Below are positions 1 through 6,949 of a DNA stretch of 15,834 nucleotides, one piece after another. Made by a program: the position numbers and the translations under genes. Under the pieces are notes generated by a model. The model was not told where the DNA came from, searched no databases, and saw only the letters and a program-made list of their open reading frames with translations. Numbering within the stretch: the first letter of the stretch is position 1; each line of letters opens with the position of its first letter. Source of the stretch: Opitutaceae bacterium. GTDB taxonomy: Bacteria; Verrucomicrobiota; Verrucomicrobiia; Opitutales; Opitutaceae. The stretch lies in assembly GCA_005787865.1 (NCBI GenBank), contig SXZN01000075.1:1-15834 (forward strand). Reading direction: 5' to 3'.

Positions 1-1158
1 GTCGCGCTGATAGCGCTTCTCCTTCTTCATCAATTTCACGTACTCAGCGGCTTGCGCGACATCGAGGCCGCCTTGCTCGCTGATGATCTGGTGCAAGGCG
101 AGATCGACATCCTTCGCCATCCGGCGGGCATCACCGCAAACATAGAAATGGGCCCCACCTTTGATCCATGACCATAATTCTGCCGCGGCTTCACGCATCC
201 GATCCTGCACGTATACCTTGCGCGCTTGGTCACGCGAAAAAGCTAAATCCACCCGCGCCAGTTTACCTGCCGTGAGCAAATTTTTCCATTCTTCTGCATA
301 AAGATAATCAGTCGCCTCGTGCTGGTCGCCAAAGAAAAGCCAGTTCCGGCCGGTGGCCTGAGTCGCCACCCGTTCCTGCGTAAACGCCCGAAACGGCGCT
401 ACCCCGGTGCCGGGCCCAACCATTATAATATCTTTGGTTAAATCCTCAGGCAGCCCAAAATGAGATTCAGCCACAAACACCGGAATCAGAGTCTTTCGTC
501 GCGTCACGCGGTCGGCCAAGAAAGTTGAGCAAACCCCATAACGACGACGTCCGTTGGATTCATAGCGCACTGGGGCGACGGTCAAATGAACTTGGCTAGG
601 ATGAAGGACGGGAGAGGAAGCGATGGAATAAAGCCGCGGCATCAACCGACGCAGGTGAGCAACCAATTCCTGCGCCCCTAATTTTACGCCCGGAAATTCT
701 TCGATCAAATCGATGTACTCCCGTTGCTCCAGGAAAGCCTCCCGCGCTTCCGCGGCGTCGGCAGCGAGCAAGCGGGCCAATTGGGCCTGCTCCTTCGAGT
801 CGGCCGTTTTCGCCGCGAAGGTCTCGAGGATTTTCTTGGTGGGCCCAGCTAACGATAATTTATTCGTCAACGCCTCCCGCAGGCTGATGGCGGCAGTCAT
901 GCGCTGGGGAATCACGGGCTCATTACCGGTAAAGCCCATCAGCTCGATCAGCTCCTCCACAATTTGCGGACGATTAGAGGCGAATATCCCCAAGGAATCC
1001 CCCACCTGATAAGTCAGGCCGCTGCCGGCGATATCGACCACGAGGTGCCGCGTGTCCTTACTCGAGCCATTCTTATTGAGTACGCGATTTTCCAGTAATT
1101 TAGCCGGGAGCGGATTATCTTTAGTGTAGGCGCTCAAGGGTGGAGCCGAAAGATGCAT
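1..1158 (-). CDS. CysJ-like sulfite reductase flavoprotein (FAD/NADPH module only), 3' end cut by window edge
   Basis: Seen: 386 codons are present, from an ATG at 1158 down to base 1, with no stop. The last residues read KRYQRD. The CysJ family typically ends RYQRDVY, so only about two residues plus the stop appear to be missing. Motifs in order are RLYSIASSP (residues 175-183, FAD binding), YGVCSTFLADR (second FAD contact), MVGPGTGVAPFR (246-257, NADPH pyrophosphate loop), a FFGDQ segment, FSRDQ, and FYVCGDARRMAKDV near the end. Known: CysJ passes electrons from NADPH through FAD and FMN to the sulfite reductase hemoprotein in sulfur assimilation. Here there is no N-terminal flavodoxin (FMN) domain, and the length fits the connecting, FAD and NADPH regions alone. 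Inference: it may use a separate flavodoxin or ferredoxin partner. A GAGGT lies 11 bases before the ATG, making this one of the few genes here with a plausible ribosome site. The next gene is divergent. Confidence 0.88.
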   Translation of the reverse strand, partial: MHLSAPPLSAYTKDNPLPAKLLENRVLNKNGSSKDTRHLVVDIAGSGLTYQVGDSLGIFASNRPQIVEELIELMGFTGNEPVIPQRMTAAISLREALTNKLSLAGPTKKILETFAAKTADSKEQAQLARLLAADAAEAREAFLEQREYIDLIEEFPGVKLGAQELVAHLRRLMPRLYSIASSPVLHPSQVHLTVAPVRYESNGRRRYGVCSTFLADRVTRRKTLIPVFVAESHFGLPEDLTKDIIMVGPGTGVAPFRAFTQERVATQATGRNWLFFGDQHEATDYLYAEEWKNLLTAGKLARVDLAFSRDQARKVYVQDRMREAAAELWSWIKGGAHFYVCGDARRMAKDVDLALHQIISEQGGLDVAQAAEYVKLMKKEKRYQRD

Positions 1159-1260
1159 CAGGAAACTTTACCTCGGTTGTGAGCGGACATGGCAAGCCTC
1201 GTTTCGCGATATTGAATCTCGTTGCGCCCCTTCCGCCCCCATGCCATTCAGCCGAACTGC

Positions 1261-2037
1261 ATGGAATCTGTTCGCATTCAAAAATTCATCGCCGAAGCCG
1301 GCATCTGCTCACGCCGCGCGGCCGAAGCCGCCATTGTGGCGGGCGAAGTTTATGTCAACGGACAGAAAGCTGAGCTCGGGCAAAAAGTTGAACCCGGCAC
1401 GGACAAGGTTACCGTGCGGGGCAAAGCCGTGCGCGCCCAGGCTCAGCCCAAGATCGCTCTCGTGATGCACAAACCCCGCGGGGTGATTTGCAGCAATAGT
1501 GATCCCCATGAGGAACAAACTATTTTTGATCTCCTGCCGCGGGAATGGGCTAAGCTCCGCCTGTTCTGCGCCGGCCGGCTCGATAAAGATAGTGAAGGCC
1601 TAGTCATTCTGACCTCTGATGGCGACCTAGCGCACAAGCTCATGCACCCCTCTAATTTGGTGGTGAAGCGTTATTATGTATCGCTCGAAGAGCCCTTCCC
1701 CGCCGGCCGCCTGCGGCAACTCTTGCGCGGCGTTGTCATCGAAGGCGAACATCTGAAAGTGGAGCGGGCCAATCTCGTCAACCCCAAGACAGATCGCAGC
1801 TCGACCGAGCTGGACGTTCATATGCACCACGGGAAAAAGCGCGAAATTCGCCAGCTCTTCACCGCGCTGGGTTTTCAGGTCCGCCGGCTGCGGCGTTATC
1901 AAATCGGCGCGCTCCGCCTCAAAGGCATTCCGGTTCGCGGCGTGAAACAACTTTCAGCGAAAGAAATCCAATCCTTGTTTGCGGTTCCCTTGGTCCACTA
2001 CCGCGAGATGACCCCTTCTACTCACGATGAAAACTAA
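1261..2037 (+). CDS. rRNA pseudouridine synthase, RsuA/RluB/RluE/RluF family
   Basis: This enzyme isomerises a specific uridine in rRNA to pseudouridine. I chose the ATG at 1261, giving 258 residues, because an in-frame upstream ATG at 1222 would only add 13 unconserved residues before the S4 domain, which starts VRIQKFIAEAGICSRR. Residues 3-60 form the S4 RNA-binding domain (…GEVYVNG…). The catalytic domain follows, with CAGRLDKDSEGL containing the catalytic aspartate D108, then LTSDGDLAHKLMHP, KRYYV, GKKREIRQLF (191-200) and RRLRRYQIGALRL (208-220). All are typical of this family. The RluB and RsuA branches cannot be told apart by eye, although RluB-like (23S) is the commoner annotation. 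The 3' end overlaps the next gene by 11 bases, suggesting co-transcription and translational coupling. No Shine-Dalgarno is visible. Confidence 0.93.
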   Translation: MESVRIQKFIAEAGICSRRAAEAAIVAGEVYVNGQKAELGQKVEPGTDKVTVRGKAVRAQAQPKIALVMHKPRGVICSNSDPHEEQTIFDLLPREWAKLRLFCAGRLDKDSEGLVILTSDGDLAHKLMHPSNLVVKRYYVSLEEPFPAGRLRQLLRGVVIEGEHLKVERANLVNPKTDRSSTELDVHMHHGKKREIRQLFTALGFQVRRLRRYQIGALRLKGIPVRGVKQLSAKEIQSLFAVPLVHYREMTPSTHDEN

Positions 2038-2824
2038 AACCGTTCTTAACCTAATTCTGCGCAGCTGGGGTGTAGCCGGAGTTCTTACGCTCACGGTCCC
2101 TCCCCTCGCGGCTGAAATCCTCACGGCTGACACGGCCGTCTTCGTCCAGACCGATGCAAAATCACCGATCATCGCTCGCCTTAAAGCCGGCACCGAGGTG
2201 ATGGCCTTAGGCGAAGCCCCCCACGGTTGGCGCCGCGTCGAAGTCGATGGCTCCTGCGAGGCTTATGTGCAAAATCGCGATATTACAAAAGGCCTCGAAG
2301 TTCGCGAGGGCGCCAGCATCTACTCCGGCCCGCGGAAAGATGCGACCGTCATCACCGTAGCGGCCAAAGGTGATAAAACAGAGATCACCGGGCTGCATGG
2401 AGAGTGGGCCCAAATTAAATTAGAGAAAAAACTACAGGGCTTCATGGCCATCGGCGAAACCGCCAACACCCCATCGACTAACACCCCAGCCCCAAGCGAG
2501 TCGCGACTGACGGCACCCACCGCGCCCGTCACCACCGCCGGACATTCCGTCCCCATTTCTGGTGATACGGCAGAGATGCCGCGACTTTTTGCCGGCAAAC
2601 TCGTGCTAGCGCGTCGCGCCGTCTTCAATCCTAACCCGATCTATGATTATCAACTGATCGATTCATCCGGGCGGCGTTTTGCTTATGTGGATACCAAGCG
2701 CCTGCTCTTGACCGATAAAATTGAAAATTACGTCGATCGCGATTTGTCTATTACCGGCACCCTTCGTAACACCATTGACGGCAAGGATCTCGTGATTGCG
2801 GCCGAATCGATGCAATTAAAGTAA
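2027..2824 (+). CDS. exported protein with two SH3-like domains and a Pro/Thr linker
   Basis: A 265-residue protein. Residues 1-29 look like a Sec signal peptide: a KTK basic start, a hydrophobic stretch, then PLAA before E30. Residues about 30-85 and 88-143 resemble two bacterial SH3 (SH3b) repeats, with VFVQTDAKSPIIARLKAGT and GWRRVEV in the first and GASIYSGPRKDATVITVAAKGD and GEWAQIKL in the second. A Pro/Thr/Ser-rich, probably disordered linker follows (about 145-180). A C-terminal domain (about 187-265) includes VDRDLSITGTLRNTIDGKDLVI. Known: SH3b domains often bind cell-wall peptides or other ligands at the envelope. Inference: a periplasmic or envelope-associated protein of unknown ligand. 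Its ATG lies inside the pseudouridine synthase gene, so the two are probably translationally coupled. No enzyme motif is present. Confidence 0.82.
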   Translation: MKTKTVLNLILRSWGVAGVLTLTVPPLAAEILTADTAVFVQTDAKSPIIARLKAGTEVMALGEAPHGWRRVEVDGSCEAYVQNRDITKGLEVREGASIYSGPRKDATVITVAAKGDKTEITGLHGEWAQIKLEKKLQGFMAIGETANTPSTNTPAPSESRLTAPTAPVTTAGHSVPISGDTAEMPRLFAGKLVLARRAVFNPNPIYDYQLIDSSGRRFAYVDTKRLLLTDKIENYVDRDLSITGTLRNTIDGKDLVIAAESMQLK

Positions 2825-2870
2825 GCCTTTCTGCTGTGCCCGAAGTTTTAATCGGATACCATCCCTTCTC

Positions 2871-3758
2871 ATGGAACTCATCGACGGCAACCAAATCGCC
2901 GCAACGCTCATTGCTGAACTCAAGGCCGAGGTCGCTAAGCTCACCGGACGCCCACCGTGCATCGCCCTCGTGCGCGTCGGCGAAGACCCCGCCTCCGTTT
3001 CCTACGTGACCAAAAAGCAGAAAATGTGCGCTGAGATCGGCATCGAGAGCCGGCTGATTTTCCCGCCAGTAACCATTAGCCAAGATGAGCTTTTTGCACT
3101 CGTGGACCAACTCAATGCCGACCCCAGCGTCGATGGTATTTTAGTGCAATCGCCGCTACCCAAGCCCCTCAGTGAAATAGCCGTCTTCCGTCGCATCGCC
3201 GCGCATAAAGATGTCGATGGATTTCATACGCTCAATCTGGGGAAATTAGCGCAGGAGGACGATACGGGATTCATCGCGTGTACTCCAGCTGGCATCATGG
3301 AATTGCTGCTGCGCACCGGAGTTTCCTTGACGGGCAAACATGTGGTGGTGCTCGGCCGCAGCCTGATTGTCGGAAAACCAGCCGCCTTACTCGCCTTGCA
3401 GCGCAAGCCTTGGGCCAATGCCACCGTCACCATTTGTCATTCGCAGACGGCCAACCTAGCGAGCATCACCCGCCTAGCGGATGTGCTCATTGCCGCCATC
3501 GGCAAACCGGAATTTGTCACGGCCGACATGGTCAAACCGGGGGCCGTGATCATCGACGTCGGCGTCAATCGGGTACCCGATGCCACCAAAAAAACCGGCT
3601 ACCGACTCACCGGGGATGTGCACTTCCCCACGGTAGCGCCATTGTGCAGCAAAATAACCCCGGTCCCCGGTGGAGTTGGTCCAATGACGGTCGCGCTTTT
3701 GATGAAAAATACGGTCAAGGCTCGGCGCCAGCATAGCGCGGCGGCGGCGTATAATTAA
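2871..3758 (+). CDS. folD: bifunctional methylenetetrahydrofolate dehydrogenase / methenyltetrahydrofolate cyclohydrolase FolD
   Basis: FolD interconverts 5,10-methylene-, 5,10-methenyl- and 10-formyl-tetrahydrofolate in the cytosol, using NADP, and supplies one-carbon units for purines and formyl-Met. The protein is 295 residues, the usual family length. Visible signatures are DPASVSYVTKKQKMCAEIGI (39-58), with Y45 and catalytic lysine K49 aligning to Tyr52/Lys56 of the human enzyme; DGILVQSPLPKPL with Q93; KDVDGF with D116; the dinucleotide site VVLGRSLIVGKP (160-170); and the C-terminal TPVPGGVGPMTVALLMKNT (263-281). The position after VQ is Ser rather than the Leu of many orthologues. The start at MELIDG fits the family N terminus. 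The leader before the ATG is C/T-rich with no Shine-Dalgarno. The gene lies 46 bases after the SH3 gene on the same strand. Confidence 0.97.
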   Translation: MELIDGNQIAATLIAELKAEVAKLTGRPPCIALVRVGEDPASVSYVTKKQKMCAEIGIESRLIFPPVTISQDELFALVDQLNADPSVDGILVQSPLPKPLSEIAVFRRIAAHKDVDGFHTLNLGKLAQEDDTGFIACTPAGIMELLLRTGVSLTGKHVVVLGRSLIVGKPAALLALQRKPWANATVTICHSQTANLASITRLADVLIAAIGKPEFVTADMVKPGAVIIDVGVNRVPDATKKTGYRLTGDVHFPTVAPLCSKITPVPGGVGPMTVALLMKNTVKARRQHSAAAAYN

Positions 3759-3817
3759 GCGATCAAGCTAAAAAATTCTAGCCCGATCAGCTGAACGAAT
3801 TACTGTCACTCTCTCGT

Positions 3818-4936
3818 ATGGGCGGATCCAAAATTCTCGTCGTCGACGACCAACCGATCAACGCTCAGTTACTTAAACGTAAGCTGGAGCGCGAAGGCAT
3901 GATCGTCGCCAGCGCCTATTCGGGGCGCGAAGCCTTGGATTTGGTTAAGCAGGATAAACCCGACTTGATTTTACTCGATATCATGATGCCCGCAATGGAT
4001 GGCATCGAAATTTGCCAAAGCCTCCAAGCCGACCCAGCGACGCAGTCCATTCCAATTATTTTCATTACGGCGCACACTTTGAAGGAAGGTAAAATCGAAG
4101 GCCTAAGTGTCGGAGCTGTCGATTACATTACCAAGCCGATCGATCTCGATGAAACGCTGGCCCGGATCCAGTCCCAATTGCGTTTTGTCGCGATCAACCG
4201 CGAACTCGTCGACTTGCAGCGGAGATTAGGTGAATCACGCCGCAACGCGACGATCGGAGCTGTGACGCAAGGCATCGCGCATAATCTCAATAACTTACTC
4301 GGCGTGGTGGTGGGCTACATCGACCTCATTAAAGTTTACCATGAGAAACCCGAATTGGTGAAAAAAAACGCCAATCACCTTGAAGATGCCGTCAACCGCA
4401 TCGTGGCGATTATCAAGCAGCTCACCACCCTGGTGGTAAAAAATCGCCCCCCGCTCATTAGCACTAGCCTGCCCCTCATTATTCAGAGCGGTATCCGGCG
4501 CCACCAAAGTGATTACCAAATTGAGCCGGTGATTACGATCGAGGAGCCACCCACTGAGACGATCATTCAGACTAATGTAGAATGGCTGGAAGACGCCATT
4601 GCCAAAATGCTCATCAATGCTTGGGAGAGCTACCATGATGAGCCTGACGAAAAACGAATGATCAATATTCGAACCGAGATTATCGATCGAGCCGACGGTG
4701 ACCGCTTCGCGCTCATTCATATAGAAGATCGGGGCCGAGGCGTTAGCCCGGATATTCGCGACCACGCCTTTGAACCTTTCACCAGCACCAAGCACACGGT
4801 GGGAGTTGGCCTAGGCCTAACCGTGTCGCGTCACTTCCTGCGTAATTTAGGCGGGGATGTCGTCCTAGCCGATCGACCCGGCGGCGGGACGATCGCCACT
4901 ATTTGCCACCCACTTGAGCGTAAAGCAATCGCGTAG
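3818..4936 (+). CDS. hybrid signalling protein: N-terminal receiver domain fused to a histidine kinase
   Basis: A 372-residue soluble protein with no membrane segment. Residues 4-122 form a CheY-like receiver with acidic pair D10/D11, phospho-acceptor D54 in LILLDIMMP, T84 in IFITAH and K106 in YITKPID. A coiled linker (about 125-143) leads to a dimerisation/phosphotransfer helix with H155 in TQGIAHNLNNLLGVVVGY. The ATP-binding domain follows, with N267 in MLINAWES (N box), EDRGRGV (303-309, G1), FEPFTSTK (318-325, F box), GVGLGLTVSR (329-338, G2) and GGGT (355-358). Known: receiver-kinase hybrids are normally phosphorylated at the receiver by another kinase, which then alters the kinase output. 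Odd point: the residue after H155 is Asn, where HisKA proteins usually carry Glu or Asp. No cognate sensor or response regulator lies next to it, so partners are unknown. The leader is pyrimidine-rich with no Shine-Dalgarno. Confidence 0.92.
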   Translation: MGGSKILVVDDQPINAQLLKRKLEREGMIVASAYSGREALDLVKQDKPDLILLDIMMPAMDGIEICQSLQADPATQSIPIIFITAHTLKEGKIEGLSVGAVDYITKPIDLDETLARIQSQLRFVAINRELVDLQRRLGESRRNATIGAVTQGIAHNLNNLLGVVVGYIDLIKVYHEKPELVKKNANHLEDAVNRIVAIIKQLTTLVVKNRPPLISTSLPLIIQSGIRRHQSDYQIEPVITIEEPPTETIIQTNVEWLEDAIAKMLINAWESYHDEPDEKRMINIRTEIIDRADGDRFALIHIEDRGRGVSPDIRDHAFEPFTSTKHTVGVGLGLTVSRHFLRNLGGDVVLADRPGGGTIATICHPLERKAIA

Positions 4937-4960
4937 GGAATGGGCATAGCGCGCATGAGA

Positions 4961-5000
4961 ATTGTCATTGCGAGCCAGACCGCGAAGCGACAATCCATGG
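4961..5000. repeat. REP-like hairpin fragment (GTCATTGCGAG type)
   Basis: The intergenic space before proC carries GTCATTGCGAG at 4964-4974 and GCGAAGCGACAATCCATGG at 4982-5000. ATTGTC (4961-4966) and GACAAT (4989-4994) are exact inverted copies, so the segment can fold into an imperfect hairpin. Known: sequences of the form GTCATTGCGAG…GAAGC…CAATCC are a dispersed palindromic element seen in many unrelated bacterial genomes. Here it appears as one diverged copy. Whether it recurs in this genome cannot be judged from one window. Confidence 0.5.
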
Positions 5001-5056
5001 CCAAGCTTGAGGAGCTCGGTTACGGGTGCCCCCCAGCCGAGGTCAGCAAGCTGCTT

Positions 5057-5062
5057 TATAAT
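5057..5062 (+). promoter_or_regulatory. candidate -10 box directly before proC
   Basis: An exact TATAAT with no convincing -35 match 15-19 bases upstream. Its distance to the ATGs at 5065 and 5071 would give a leaderless or nearly leaderless proC transcript. This is a single six-base match and could be chance, although the surrounding DNA is G+C-rich. Confidence 0.3.
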
Positions 5063-5064
5063 TA

Positions 5065-5880
5065 ATGACGATGTCCTCCCCCACTCTCGCTTTTATTGGT
5101 ACGGGCAACCTTGCCACCGCCATCGTCAAGGGCTTGTTGGCCCAACAGGCTTATCGTCCGAGCGATCTCACCTGCACGAGCCAACATGGGGTGACGGCCC
5201 AGAAGCTCGCGCTCGCCACAGGGATCAACTGCGAGCCTGACCTCCCGCGCCTCCTCGCGAGCGCTGATACCGTCGTCGTCGCTTTCAAGCCCCAATCGCT
5301 CGCCGGAGCCGACCCCCGCCTTGCTGAATTAACGGCCGGTAGGCTGATCATCTCCGTCCTGGCTGGGAAAAAATTAGACCGACTCGCTCAATTTTTTCCT
5401 CAGGCCCGCAACATCGTGCGGACGATGCCCAATACGCCTGCCGCCATCGGCGCCGCAATCACCCCTTACTGTTCCCTCCGCCCCCTGGCGGCCGGCGATC
5501 AAGCGATCGTTACTAAAATACTCGGCGCATTGGGACAACATCTCCCCTTAGCAGAAGAGTACATGGATGCAGTCACCGTTGTCAGCGGCAGCGGGCCGGC
5601 CTTCCTTTTTGAATTCGTAGCCGCCCTGCGTGATGGCGGTATTACGGCCGGCCTGCCGCCAGCGGTGGCCGAAAAACTCGCGCTCGAAACGGTCCTCGGT
5701 GCGGCCAAACTGCTCGCGCACACCGGCACGACTCCGGAAGTTTTACGCGACCAAGTAGTCTCACCTAACGGCACAACTTTCGCTGGCCTACAGGTTATGT
5801 CTAAGGGCCAATTCCGAGAAACTATACAGGCAGCCATTCTCGCTGGAGCCCGTCGCGCCGCCGAACTTTCTGGCGCCTAA
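5065..5880 (+). CDS. proC: pyrroline-5-carboxylate reductase ProC
   Basis: ProC reduces 1-pyrroline-5-carboxylate to proline with NAD(P)H, the last step of proline synthesis, in the cytosol. The protein is 271 residues from the first ATG. The N-terminal Rossmann motif is LAFIGTGNLATAIVKGLL (8-25). It is followed by VVVAFKPQSL (70-79), IVRTMPNTPAAIG (117-129) and the dimerisation-domain signatures VVSGSGPAFLFEFVAALRDG (172-191) and LRDQVVSPNGTTFAGLQVM (227-245). Asn235 replaces the Gly of the commoner SPGGTT, probably without effect. Two start codons compete, 5065 and 5071. A perfect TATAAT at 5057-5062 ends only two bases before the first; if it is a real -10 box, the transcript would begin near 5069-5071 and the second ATG (MSSPTLAF) would be used leaderless. 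Confidence 0.95.
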   Translation: MTMSSPTLAFIGTGNLATAIVKGLLAQQAYRPSDLTCTSQHGVTAQKLALATGINCEPDLPRLLASADTVVVAFKPQSLAGADPRLAELTAGRLIISVLAGKKLDRLAQFFPQARNIVRTMPNTPAAIGAAITPYCSLRPLAAGDQAIVTKILGALGQHLPLAEEYMDAVTVVSGSGPAFLFEFVAALRDGGITAGLPPAVAEKLALETVLGAAKLLAHTGTTPEVLRDQVVSPNGTTFAGLQVMSKGQFRETIQAAILAGARRAAELSGA

Positions 5881-6066
5881 TTGAGGTCACAGCTGGCAAC
5901 TCCAGCCGCAGCAAGCTTGGTTTGTCCTCTGCCTTAATAATCGGCCCGCGCCGTATGTAGCTTAGAGTAGTGCAGGCTAGTTTGCGGGGCAGGCACCGCG
6001 ATCGCCTAAAAGGATTAAACAACGCGACGCTTGCGGCCGCTGGCGGAATCGTTACGCCTTGGCCCC

Positions 6067-6303
6067 ATGGAATTCGGCTGGTGGCAAAAAGATGCAGAAG
6101 GCAAAAAACACCAAGTGTGTGTTGATATCTTCGGCAAAAATATAACGTGGACCAAAAAATATGGTCACAACTCCTCGTGGGACCCTTTTAACCCCAACGA
6201 TGTAGACTGGGATAAATTAATCAGCGAAGCCGAACGGCGCGTGCCCCGTCGCCTTTTTTCCCAGAAGCAATTTGAATTCATCCTGAGTCAGCGGCCGCGC
6301 TGA
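6067..6303 (+). CDS. small protein of unknown function, 78 residues
   Basis: I do not recognise this protein. The frame also opens at a TTG (6031), but the ATG at 6067 (MEFGWWQKDAEGKKHQV) gives a more sensible start. The sequence is soluble and charged, with no signal peptide or membrane helix. It is tryptophan-rich (WW, TWTKKYGH, SSWDPF, DVDWDKL), and its second half reads LISEAERRVPRRLFSQKQFEFIL, probably a helix. The composition looks like a real folded protein rather than a shadow frame: no overlapping gene exists on either strand, and A/T-ending lysine and asparagine codons dominate locally. The gene stands alone between proC and the convergent Nudix gene. Function unknown. Confidence 0.7.
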   Translation: MEFGWWQKDAEGKKHQVCVDIFGKNITWTKKYGHNSSWDPFNPNDVDWDKLISEAERRVPRRLFSQKQFEFILSQRPR

Positions 6304-6380
6304 TGCCAACTGGGGGTTCTATTAGGGCCGAAGAGGCAAGTCTGTGAAGAGCTTAGCCATGGCGGCGTGGGTGCGCCTGC

Positions 6381-6893
6381 TTAGAGCCAGCGCTTGGCTT
6401 GGGGCCAAAGATAGATGAAAGCCGGCGCTAGCTCCTGCGGCCGCGTAGCATGCCAACGGTCTATTTCTTCCACGGTGAACCAAGCCCCACCTTCAATTTC
6501 ATCGGCCTGCAGGATGAAGGGCCCCTCTGCTTCCACCCGGTAGACCCAGACGAATTCCTGCCCGGTTTCCTCCCGTGCTTCGATTTTGAATAATGGTCTC
6601 GGCGGCTGATCGGGCCGGCAGCCGAGTTCCTCCGCCAATTCACGCTGCGCCGTACCATCATAGTCCTCGCCGGCCCCGACATGACCAGCGGCTGAAGAAC
6701 CCCACAGCCCAGGAAACAGATCTTTCTGCAGGGATCGTTGCTGCAAAAACACCTGACCCGAACGATTAACCACCAGCAAATGGACCGCACGGTGTCGCAG
6801 CCCGCGCCGGTGCACTTCGCGACGGGCCAGCTGCCCCGTCACCCGGTCTTGCTCATCCACCACATCGAATAATTCGTCCAAATTTTGGCCCAT
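6381..6893 (-). CDS. Nudix hydrolase, YfcD-like
   Basis: A 170-residue Nudix enzyme. The Nudix box fits GX5EX7REUXEEXGU exactly: G70, E76, R84-E85, E88-E89 and G91 within GHVGAGEDYDGTAQRELAEE and the following LGC. These glutamates bind the divalent metal for hydrolysis of a nucleoside diphosphate linked to another moiety. The N-terminal DELFDVVDEQDRVTGQLARR, then LRHRAVHLLVVNRSGQVFLQQRS and FPGLWGSSAAGH, match the pattern of E. coli YfcD and the isopentenyl diphosphate isomerase-like Nudix branch. The substrate cannot be read from sequence. It is convergent with the small gene at 6067-6303. Upstream of its start lies the tandem ten-base repeat at 6907-6936. No Shine-Dalgarno is visible before the ATG. 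Confidence 0.93.
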   Translation of the reverse strand: MGQNLDELFDVVDEQDRVTGQLARREVHRRGLRHRAVHLLVVNRSGQVFLQQRSLQKDLFPGLWGSSAAGHVGAGEDYDGTAQRELAEELGCRPDQPPRPLFKIEAREETGQEFVWVYRVEAEGPFILQADEIEGGAWFTVEEIDRWHATRPQELAPAFIYLWPQAKRWL

Positions 6894-6906
6894 GAATTAG
6901 CTTTGT

Positions 6907-6936
6907 CATTCGGGTCTATTCGTGTCCATTCGTCGT
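6907..6936. repeat. three tandem ten-base units of the ATTCGTGTC type
   Basis: Between the divergent Nudix gene and the gene at 6950 sit CATTCGGGTC (6907-6916), TATTCGTGTC (6917-6926) and CATTCGTCGT (6927-6936). They share ATTCG in phase at exactly ten-base spacing. I recall very similar phrases (ATTCGTGTCCATTCGTG) recurring in intergenic DNA of various bacteria. With three diverged units this is a repeat remnant or a small regulatory array; its function is unknown. Confidence 0.55.
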
Positions 6937-6949
6937 TTTCTTATTTCTC

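Noticed and set aside
3278..3736. 152-residue plus-strand frame overlapping folD
   Set aside because: His/Arg/Gln-rich out-of-frame translation of folD with no protein-like pattern.
3767..3782. GCTA…TAGC short inverted repeat after folD
   Set aside because: The stem is only four bases around an A-run. Likely chance, not a usable terminator.
4295..4795. 166-residue minus-strand frame inside the kinase gene
   Set aside because: Antisense shadow of a clear receiver-kinase gene; no domain or start context of its own.
5892..5906. GCTGG-CAACT-CCAGC hairpin just after proC
   Set aside because: The stem is only five bases and no T-run follows. It is too weak to call a terminator.
5950..6010. tRNA-like phrase GTAGCTTAGAGTAGTGC in the gap after proC
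   Set aside because: It resembles a D arm, but there is no T-loop GGTTCGAATCC, no proper anticodon stem and no pairing acceptor ends. I do not call a tRNA.
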